A stretch of DNA of 64,000 nucleotides. It comes from Streptomyces sp. SUK 48 (GTDB taxonomy: Bacteria > Actinomycetota > Actinomycetes > Streptomycetales > Streptomycetaceae). The position numbers were made by a program, and so were the translations under genes. Location: assembly GCF_009650765.1 (NCBI RefSeq), contig NZ_CP045740.1:2108001-2172000 (forward strand), in the 5' to 3' direction. The notes below the pieces were generated by a model, which saw only the letters and a list, made by a program, of their open reading frames with translations, was not told the origin of the DNA and did no database searches. This document shows positions 26,381 through 32,070 of the stretch, one piece after another (position 1 is the first letter of the stretch; each line of letters starts with the position of its first letter).

Positions 26381-27754
26381 TCACTTCAGGGACACACCGG
26401 TGGTGCGCTCGCCGAGGGACAGCACGGTGACGGCGAGGACGGCCATGGCGGCGGCGATGACGGCGAACAGCGCGCCGGGGCCGTGCGCGTCGAGGACCGG
26501 GAGCAGCGCGAACGGCAGTGCGCCGGCGCTGAGTTTGGACAGCGAGTACGCGGCGCCCGCGGCGGTGGCCCGGATCTCGGTCGGGTACTGCTCGGAGAGG
26601 TACACGTGCGAGACGCTGGAGAAGACGTTGCTGAACAGGGTGTAGGCGAAGCCGCACAGCACGATGAGCTCCGCGGACCCGGCGTAGGCGAAGCCGAGCC
26701 CCGCGACCACCATCGCGCCGGCCGAGAGGGCGACGAGGGTACGGCGCTCCATGCGGTCCACGATCGGCAGGACCAGCGCGGAGCCCACCGGGTAGCCGAG
26801 GAAGGACAGCGCGGTGAAGCCGAGTCCGGCGACGACGCCGTAGCCCTTGGCGGCGACGATCTGCGGGGCGAGGGTGCCGAAGCCGTAGTAGCCGACGACG
26901 GACAGGACGCAGAACACCCACAGCACGAGGGTGCGGCGCAGCAGTCCGGGCCGGAAGATGTCACGGAGGCGGGCCTGCCGCGCGGGGGCCCCGGTGTCCT
27001 GCCGCGGGGCGGGCGGCTCCAGGGGCAGTCCCGCTCCGGCCGCCTCGGCCTCCATGCGGGCGACCAGGCGGTCGGCCTCCTCGGTGCGGCCGGTGGCGGC
27101 GAGCCAGCGCGGGGACTCGATCAGCTGGCGGCGCAGCACCCACACGGCGGCGGAGCCGAGGGCGCCGAGCACGAACAGCCAGCGCCAGCCGGCCACGCCG
27201 AGCGGGGACAGCGGCACCAGCCACAGGGCGGCGAAGCCGACCGCGGGCACCCCGCAGAAGGCGAGGGTGTAGGCCCAGGCGATGAACCGGCCGCGCTTGG
27301 AGGCGGGCAGGACGTCCGCCAGGTAGCAGTCGGAGAGGGCCTGTTCGGCGCCGATGCCGAGACCGGCGAGGAAGCGGGTGACGATCAGCCAGGCGGCGTT
27401 CGGCGCGAAGGCGCCGAGCAGTGAACAGGCCGAGTAGATCGCCAGGTTGACCAGGAAGGCCCGACGCCGGCCGAACCGGTCCGCGATCCGGCCGAGCGTC
27501 AGGGATCCGATGAACTGGCCGACGAACGCGGAGGCCAGGACGAGTTTGAGCGAGGTCGTGCCGAAGCCGAAGTCGCTCTGCAGCACTTTTCCGATGGTGC
27601 CGGAGAGGTTGTTCTCGAAGGTGTCGAAGAACAGGCCGACTCCGATGACCGCGGTGAGTCTTCGGTGCAGGGGAGTGATCGGCATGCGGTCCAGGCGGGC
27701 GCCGATCGGGACGGGAGCGGTGCGACCGCCGGCCGCGGCGGTGGTCTGGGACAT
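26381..27754 (-). CDS. MFS transporter (sugar porter/AAHS-like)
   Basis: 457 residues with 12 hydrophobic segments. The start carries FFDTFENNLSGTIG in helix 1 and GRIADRFGRRRAF (motif A) after helix 2, with SERGR-like ASKRGRFIAW between halves, placing it in the metabolite:proton symporter group rather than the drug DHA2 group at the left end. It lies between the ferredoxin (28 bp) and the desaturase (144-bp gap with a hairpin). The substrate is unknown; it may take up a precursor or export the product. Confidence 0.87.
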   Translation of the reverse strand: MSQTTAAAGGRTAPVPIGARLDRMPITPLHRRLTAVIGVGLFFDTFENNLSGTIGKVLQSDFGFGTTSLKLVLASAFVGQFIGSLTLGRIADRFGRRRAFLVNLAIYSACSLLGAFAPNAAWLIVTRFLAGLGIGAEQALSDCYLADVLPASKRGRFIAWAYTLAFCGVPAVGFAALWLVPLSPLGVAGWRWLFVLGALGSAAVWVLRRQLIESPRWLAATGRTEEADRLVARMEAEAAGAGLPLEPPAPRQDTGAPARQARLRDIFRPGLLRRTLVLWVFCVLSVVGYYGFGTLAPQIVAAKGYGVVAGLGFTALSFLGYPVGSALVLPIVDRMERRTLVALSAGAMVVAGLGFAYAGSAELIVLCGFAYTLFSNVFSSVSHVYLSEQYPTEIRATAAGAAYSLSKLSAGALPFALLPVLDAHGPGALFAVIAAAMAVLAVTVLSLGERTTGVSLK

Positions 27755-27814
27755 GGGGCTGGCTCCTTGGAAACTGCTGTCGCACGCTGTCGCTGTGCTG
27801 CTGGGGAAGGAACC

Positions 27815-27839
27815 GCCCGGGTCACCGGCGGACCCGGGC
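27815..27839 (-). terminator. Hairpin between desaturase and MFS genes
   Basis: GCCCGGGTC and GACCCGGGC form a perfect 9-bp stem with a 7-nt loop in the 144-bp gap after the desaturase stop. It may end the desaturase transcript or attenuate readthrough into the MFS-ferredoxin-enoyl-reductase genes, for which no separate promoter was recognised. Confidence 0.5.
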
Positions 27840-27898
27840 GTGCGGCCCGGGGGCCAGGTGTGGGGGTGAGGAGGAGGTGGACAAGGGGGGTGGGGGGA

Positions 27899-28999
27899 TC
27901 AGGCCGCTTCCATGGCCTGGCGGCGGATCTGCTCGTCGACGTCACCGCGGCGCACCGGGGCGCTGACCTTGTGGAGGAAGGAGGCGACCTCGCGGTACGA
28001 GCGCCAGAAGCCGACCTCGTGGTACGGCACCCCGCGTTCGGCGCAGTACTCCATGGTCAGCTCGCGGGCGCGGGGCAGGCTCTTCTGCGGCATGGCCGGG
28101 AACAGATGGTGCTCGACCTGGTAGTTGAGGCCGCCGTACAGGAAGTCGATGAACAGGCTGGGGCGGATGTTGCGGGAGGTGAGCACCTGGCGCTGCAACC
28201 AGTCCAGGGTCTCCACCTCGCCGTCGCGGACCTCCATGCCCTTGTGGTTCGGGGCGAAGATCATGCCGAAGTACACGCCGAGGGCGGCGTGCTGGACGAC
28301 GATGAAGGCGACCGCGAGGCCCGGGGACAGGACGGTGAAGACGCAGGTGAGGTAGACGGCGGCGCGCAGCAGGATGAGGGAGGTCTCCAGCAGCGGGCGC
28401 TTGGTCTTGCCGCCGGTGATGGACACCACCGCGGTCTTCAGCATCTTGAAGCCCTCGAGGACCAGCAGCACGAAGAACATCACGCTCTGGTAGCGCACCA
28501 CGAGCTTCTGGGTGCCCGTGCGGGTCGGGTACTGCTTGATGTCGAAGATGGCGGTGCGCCGGCCGATGTCCGGGTCCATGTCGAGGTGGTTGGGGTTGGA
28601 GTGGTGCCGGTTGTGGTGGTTGACCCACCAGCCGTAGCTGACCCCGTTGACCAGGTTGGCGTGCACGTAACCGACGGCGGACGCGGCCTTCTTGCTGCGG
28701 AACATGGCCTTGTGACCGGCGTCGTGCCACATGAACGCCGACTGGCCGCCGCACAGGCCCATCCACACGGCGGTGAGCAACTGCCACCAGCTGTTGCCCA
28801 GTTCGAAGAACGCGGCGAACCCGATCGCCAGCAGGGCGGTGTTGAGGGCGAGCTTGCCCACGTAGTAGCGCGGGTCCAGATCGAGGAGGCCCTCGGCCTT
28901 GACCCGCTTGAGCAGTTCGGCGAAGGTGGCCGACGCGCCGGTGCGTTCGCCGCCCGGCGCGGCCGCGGCCACGGCTTCCTGTATGTGCGGACGCTGCAT
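27899..28999 (-). CDS. Membrane fatty acid desaturase
   Basis: 366 residues with the three histidine boxes of acyl-lipid desaturases: HDAGH near 92, HHNRHH near 128 and QVEHH near 297, between about four hydrophobic segments (LALNTALLAIGFAAFF, SVMFFVLLVL and others). QxxHH in the last box is typical of front-end and acyl-lipid delta desaturases. A SARP-type promoter (P4) lies about 200 nt upstream, so the long untranslated leader is notable. In alkenyl-azoxy compounds the alkyl chain carries a double bond next to nitrogen; this enzyme is a good candidate to introduce it, or an earlier chain double bond. Confidence 0.9.
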   Translation of the reverse strand: MQRPHIQEAVAAAAPGGERTGASATFAELLKRVKAEGLLDLDPRYYVGKLALNTALLAIGFAAFFELGNSWWQLLTAVWMGLCGGQSAFMWHDAGHKAMFRSKKAASAVGYVHANLVNGVSYGWWVNHHNRHHSNPNHLDMDPDIGRRTAIFDIKQYPTRTGTQKLVVRYQSVMFFVLLVLEGFKMLKTAVVSITGGKTKRPLLETSLILLRAAVYLTCVFTVLSPGLAVAFIVVQHAALGVYFGMIFAPNHKGMEVRDGEVETLDWLQRQVLTSRNIRPSLFIDFLYGGLNYQVEHHLFPAMPQKSLPRARELTMEYCAERGVPYHEVGFWRSYREVASFLHKVSAPVRRGDVDEQIRRQAMEAA

Positions 29000-29201
29000 G
29001 CGTTGCTCTCCTTGGGAGAAAGTGCCCGATAGCGGGCGGCGGCGCCGCTGCCCCGCGGACCTGCGGACCGGCGGGCGCCGCGAGTCGACTTCAGCTCCCG
29101 CGTGGCGTCACCGCCGCGGGCTGTGGCCCGCCCGGCGGACCCGGGCGACGGGAGTACAGTGCGGCACTCCCGGACCCGGACCACCGGGCGAACGTAGTTC
29201 C

Positions 29202-29244
29202 AGCGTTCCGTGCACCACTGATGTGGCACTGATACCGGTCTGAT
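29202..29244 (-). promoter_or_regulatory. SARP-type operator and promoter P4
   Basis: Leftward 7-mers ATCAGAC (29244-29238), ATCAGTG (29233-29227) and ATCAGTG (29222-29216) repeat every 11 bp, followed 8 bp later by AACGCT (29207-29202). Predicted transcription starts near 29,195 and runs into the desaturase, leaving a leader of about 195 nt with several GC-rich inverted segments but no ORF I would defend (29,001-29,201). Confidence 0.7.
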
Positions 29245-29293
29245 CGGGCCAGGCGGGCCCCGACGGCCGGCACCCGGGCCGCCCGTCGGCCAC

Positions 29294-29443
29294 TCAGGCG
29301 GTCGCCTCGGCGCGCAGGCGGTCGTCCAGGGCGCGCACGGCGGCGTCGGCGGTCTCGGCGACCTGGGCGTCGTCGGGGGCGCCGATGACGGCCATCAGCT
29401 GCTCGACCACGGCGTGCGAGAGGTCCTCGGTGGACTGGCTCAT
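29294..29443 (-). CDS. Small acidic protein, unknown function
   Basis: 49 residues (MSQSTEDLSHAV...LRAEATA), from ATG at 29443 with a strong AGGAG eight bases upstream. It is entirely helical in appearance, alanine- and aspartate-rich, without Cys, signal or membrane segment. It follows the seryl-transferase gene by 66 bp on the same strand, and the gap holds only short G-rich repeats. Codon bias is that of a real gene. It might be a partner or chaperone of the transferase; no family is recognised. Confidence 0.65.
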   Translation of the reverse strand: MSQSTEDLSHAVVEQLMAVIGAPDDAQVAETADAAVRALDDRLRAEATA

Positions 29444-29509
29444 TTCATCGTCTCCTGTCGGTGCGGGGCGGTGTGGTGCGGTGCGGTGCGGGACCGTGCG
29501 GGGCGGGTG

Positions 29510-30517
29510 TCAGAACGCCTTGCAGGCACGGAAGATGTGCGCGAAGCCGGGCAGCGACGCCTGCGGCCCGTCGAAGGCGACGTACTCGGGGATCAGCACG
29601 TCCGGGGCCCACTTCTGCTTGTACGACAGCTGGGTCTGCGCCGGGTACAGCGCCGCGCCCTCGGCCCACAGGGCGTGCATCAACCACTGGAACCCCGGGC
29701 TGTGGCCGTCGAGTTCGTGTCCGGCGTCGAGCCCGGTGAACGGCGTGAAGCCGAAGTGCAGCCACTCGACGCCCTCGGCGCGGAAGACCTCGATGGCGTG
29801 CGCGTTGATGGCCTCCATCAGGCCCGGCGAGCCCTCGGGGATGCGCCGGCTGAGGTCGTGCATCCAGCCGGCCCGGCTGCCGTAGACCGGCGAGTACGAG
29901 ATGTAGGCGACCGGCTCGCCGTCGATGGTGCCGCTGAACAGCCGGCGCTGCGCCTGGGCGGGCCCGCCGATCTGGCCGACCAGGAACTCCAGCTGCTGCG
30001 CGCCGCCCTTGGAGCCGAGCCACGCCCTGTCGATCACGGCGATGTCGTCGGCGACCTCGGTCGCGTCGACCTCCTGGATCTGGAGGCCGTTGCGCAGCGC
30101 GCGGGAGATCTTGTTGCGCAGCTGCATGAACTTGGTGCCGCGCAGCGTGAAGTCCGCGAGGCTCACCGCCCAGGAGGCGCCGATCTGGTTGACGACGCAG
30201 CCGCGCGCCGCGTACCGCTCGGCGTCGGCCCGCTGGAGCTGCACGCCGACCAGGCTCAGGCCCTCGTCGCGGACGTAGGTCCGGAAGGCGTCCAGGAGGG
30301 TGTCGTAGTCGCCCTCGGCCGCGAACGGGCCGCCGAACTGCACGGCCCAGCGGCCGGTGCGGCGGTAGACGACGACACCGTCCACGCCCGGGACGGTGAA
30401 GGCACTGTTTCCGCTGTTGAGAGCGAGGAAGGAACTCGGGTTCTCGCTCGTGGTGTGGGCTCGTACGGCGTCGAGAATCAGCCTGTCCGTACCGGTCTCG
30501 GTGGTGATCGCGGTCAT
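29510..30517 (-). CDS. Seryl-tRNA-dependent acyltransferase of the MprF/LPG-synthase C-terminal fold (VlmA-like)
   Basis: 335 residues from ATG at 30517 with AAAGGGG seven bases upstream; a further ATG at 30598 would add 27 residues but has no SD. The tandem GNAT-like fold is read from SSFLALNSGNSAFTVPGVDGVVVYRR, GCVVNQIGASWAVSLADFTLRG, MQLRNKISRALRNG, FSGTIDGEPVAYISYSPVYG and the C-terminal WLHFGFTPFTGLD. This is the soluble domain of lysylphosphatidylglycerol synthases that takes an amino acid from aminoacyl-tRNA; VlmA of valanimycin uses seryl-tRNA to esterify isobutylhydroxylamine. With a dedicated SerRS and a tRNA-Ser-like gene adjacent, the same reaction on a long-chain hydroxylamine is strongly suggested. 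Confidence 0.82.
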   Translation of the reverse strand: MTAITTETGTDRLILDAVRAHTTSENPSSFLALNSGNSAFTVPGVDGVVVYRRTGRWAVQFGGPFAAEGDYDTLLDAFRTYVRDEGLSLVGVQLQRADAERYAARGCVVNQIGASWAVSLADFTLRGTKFMQLRNKISRALRNGLQIQEVDATEVADDIAVIDRAWLGSKGGAQQLEFLVGQIGGPAQAQRRLFSGTIDGEPVAYISYSPVYGSRAGWMHDLSRRIPEGSPGLMEAINAHAIEVFRAEGVEWLHFGFTPFTGLDAGHELDGHSPGFQWLMHALWAEGAALYPAQTQLSYKQKWAPDVLIPEYVAFDGPQASLPGFAHIFRACKAF

Positions 30518-30610
30518 TTCCTGACCCCTTTCGGGAGCGTTTTCCGTCAAAGGGAGTACAGCACCGTAACGTTGCCCCGGAAAAGAGCAGTTGGGCATTC
30601 ATTTACCTGT

Positions 30611-30653
30611 GTCAGAACCGCGTCAGCATTCCGTCAGCCGTTACTGCCAAAGT
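30611..30653 (+). promoter_or_regulatory. SARP-type operator and promoter P5, driving the tRNA-like gene
   Basis: Rightward 7-mers GTCAGAA (30611), GTCAGCA (30622) and GTCAGCC (30633) repeat exactly every 11 bp; CAAAGT (30648-30653) follows after 8 bp and matches four of six bases of TAGAGT. Transcription should begin near 30,660, giving a leader of about 34 nt before the tRNA 5' end for RNase P to remove. The repeats point toward the tRNA, away from the seryl-transferase gene; the transferase's own promoter (30,518-30,610) was not identified. Confidence 0.7.
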
Positions 30654-30693
30654 AGTTGACGTGAACGGCGCCGGAATCCGGAGCCGGACACGG

Positions 30694-30787
30694 GGAGAGG
30701 TGCCCGGAGTGGCCGATCGGGGACCACGTGCACCGCGCTGGTCGGGCCCAACAGCCCACGCAGGTTCAAATCCTGCCCTCTCCGCCA
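30694..30787 (+). tRNA. Serine-type tRNA with a non-standard anticodon arm, possible non-decoding seryl donor
   Basis: 94 nt with CCA encoded. Acceptor stem GGAGAGG (30694-30700) pairs perfectly with CCTCTCC (30777-30783), then discriminator G784 and CCA. D arm: CCCG (30703-706) with CGGG (718-721) and a loop containing GAGTGG. Long class II variable arm: GGGC (744-747) with GCCC (754-757), two bases before the T arm. T arm: GCAGG/CCTGC (760-764, 772-776) with loop TTCAAAT. These are the SerRS identity elements. The anticodon arm is abnormal: GACCA (722-726) pairs with TGGTC (739-743) around a 12-nt loop, or the stem extends by three imperfect pairs to a 5-nt loop GCACC. No 7-nt loop with T33 forms without mismatches; forcing one gives anticodon GCA (Cys) with two stem mismatches. 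Likely chargeable with serine but not able to decode. Confidence 0.78.
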
Positions 30788-30869
30788 CGGCCGGAACCAT
30801 GGCTGGACGCGCTTCCCGCCCCGGACGGTGGGACATCGCAGGCGTCCGTCCATGAATTCGGCACCACCA

Positions 30870-30903
30870 GCCGGTGCTCCTCCGAACGCATTCGGGCACC
30901 GGC
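30870..30903 (+). other. Long RNA hairpin downstream of the tRNA-like gene
   Basis: GCCGGTGC (30870-30877) pairs with GCACCGGC (30896-30903), and inside it CCGAA (30882-30886) pairs with TTCGG (30891-30895) around CGCA; only TCCT is unpaired on one side. It lies 83 nt after the tRNA CCA and before the terminator, in a stretch (30,788-30,948) with no gene. It could protect or process the tRNA 3' trailer. Confidence 0.5.
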
Positions 30904-30948
30904 ACCACCCAGAAGCCGCCGGCCGCCCCCCGTCCCGGCGGAGCTAAC

Positions 30949-30988
30949 GCCCCGGCGGGCCGCGGTACAGGTCGAGGCCCGCCGGGGC
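30949..30988 (+). terminator. Terminator hairpin after the tRNA-like transcript
   Basis: GCCCCGGCGGGCC and GGCCCGCCGGGGC form a perfect 13-bp stem with a 14-nt loop, followed by a T-rich run at about 31,005-31,013. It lies 161 nt after the tRNA 3' end and 85 nt before the SARP gene, so it would end the tRNA transcript and insulate the regulator. Confidence 0.75.
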
Positions 30989-31073
30989 AAGGCGCGTTCG
31001 GACATTCTTTCTTTCACGGCAGCACCACTCCGGAAACACCGTCGGCGAGGAATTGTCATCTAGGGGGAAAGAT

Positions 31074-31871
31074 ATGCTGAGGTTCTCCGTTCTCGGAGCG
31101 CTGGAGATACGCACCACCGCCGGCGAGGCGGACGTGTGCGGCGATCTCCAGCGCACTCTGGTGCAGACCCTGCTGGTCAGTGAGGGCCGGCCGGTGTCCG
31201 GGGAGAGCCTGGCGGAGGAGATGTGGGGCGAGACCCTGCCCGACCATCGGGCCAACGCCCTCCAGGCGCACATCAGCCGGCTGCGGCGCAGGCTGCGGGC
31301 GCTGGAGCCGGACCGCCCCGCCTCCCGGGTGACCATCCATCCGGCCGGCTACCGGCTCAGCGTCGGCGAGGGCGAGCTGGACGCGGCGGAGTTCGTACGG
31401 GCCGTACGGCAGGCCGAGTCGGCCGGGCCCAAGGACCCGGAGCGCACCGCCCGGATGCTCGGCGAGGCCCTCGCGCTGTGGCGGGGCCCGGTGTTCGGCG
31501 GCTTCCCCGGCGGCACCATGTGCCAGCTCGCCGGGGCCCGGTACGAGGAGTACCGGATGCGCGCGATGGAACTGCGCTTCGACGCCGAACTGCGCCTGGG
31601 CAGACATGCCTCGGTGCTCGCGGAGCTGGCCGAGGCGCACACCAACCACTCGCTGCGCGAGCGCTTCTGCGAGCAGCTGATGGTCGCCCTGTACTGCTCG
31701 GGCCGGCAGGCCGACGCGCTCGACGTGTTCCGCCGGATGCGCCGCAGGCTGGACGAGGAGCTGGGCATCCAGCCGTCGCCCGCGCTGCGCAAGGTGGAGC
31801 TGGCGATCCTCTCGCACGATCCGGCGCTCACCGGCGATCACCTGGTCCCGACGGCGTTGCAGCCGGTGTGA
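31074..31871 (+). CDS. SARP-family transcriptional activator
   Basis: 265 residues, the size of the small SARPs (ActII-ORF4 class). It has an N-terminal winged-helix OmpR-like DNA-binding domain (LRFSVLGALEIRT, TLLVSEGRPVSGESLAEEMWG, RANALQAHISRLRRRL, GYRLSV), then a bacterial transcriptional activation domain (ELDAAEFVRAV, ALALWRGPVFGG, LRERFCEQLMVALYCSGRQADALDVFRRMRRRL, LGIQPSPALRKVE). ATG at 31074 is preceded by AGGGGG. No ATPase or sensor domain is present. The six RTCAGNN repeat promoters in the cluster are its probable targets. Its own upstream region lacks such repeats, so it is probably controlled from outside. Confidence 0.93.
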   Translation: MLRFSVLGALEIRTTAGEADVCGDLQRTLVQTLLVSEGRPVSGESLAEEMWGETLPDHRANALQAHISRLRRRLRALEPDRPASRVTIHPAGYRLSVGEGELDAAEFVRAVRQAESAGPKDPERTARMLGEALALWRGPVFGGFPGGTMCQLAGARYEEYRMRAMELRFDAELRLGRHASVLAELAEAHTNHSLRERFCEQLMVALYCSGRQADALDVFRRMRRRLDEELGIQPSPALRKVELAILSHDPALTGDHLVPTALQPV

Positions 31872-31930
31872 GCGCGGGGGGCGGTCGGGTGAGCGCGAGA
31901 GGCGGTCGGGTGAGCGCGGGGGGCGGTCCG
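31868..31930 (+). repeat. Three tandem copies of a 21-bp G-rich unit
   Basis: Units starting at 31868, 31889 and 31910 begin GTGAGCGCG and end GGCGGTC(G/C)G; the first includes the SARP stop codon. They differ at only a few bases and are likely a recent slippage expansion. No function can be assigned. Confidence 0.75.
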
Positions 31931-31959
31931 GGTGCGGCGGTGCGGACCGTAAGCGGCCC

Positions 31960-31991
31960 GTCAGTGCCCGGTCAGACCGCGTTGCCACGAT
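31960..31991 (+). promoter_or_regulatory. SARP-type operator and promoter P6
   Basis: GTCAGTG (31960) and GTCAGAC (31971) are spaced 11 bp, followed 8 bp later by CACGAT (31986-31991). It places the acyl-CoA carboxylase pair in the cluster regulon and extends the cluster to 33,827. Predicted leader about 70 nt. Confidence 0.68.
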
Positions 31992-32070
31992 CGTGTCCGG
32001 ATCACCCCGGCGACGGTCCGGCGCGGGCAGCGTCCGATGTCACGTCACCTCACCACAGAGGCAGGCAGAG

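Noticed and set aside
30694..30787. Reading the tRNA as tRNA-Cys (anticodon GCA)
   Set aside because: The body is class II with a long variable arm, which tRNA-Cys lacks, and a standard loop at GCA needs two mismatches in the anticodon stem.
30694..30787. Attachment-site remnant of an integrative element
   Set aside because: att remnants copy only the 3' half of a tRNA gene; here the 5' acceptor strand and D arm are also intact, and no integrase or excisionase gene lies nearby.
30600..30950. Small ORFs of 64 to 111 codons across the tRNA region on both strands
   Set aside because: They overlap the structured tRNA and hairpins, lack SD sequences and have no gene-like composition.
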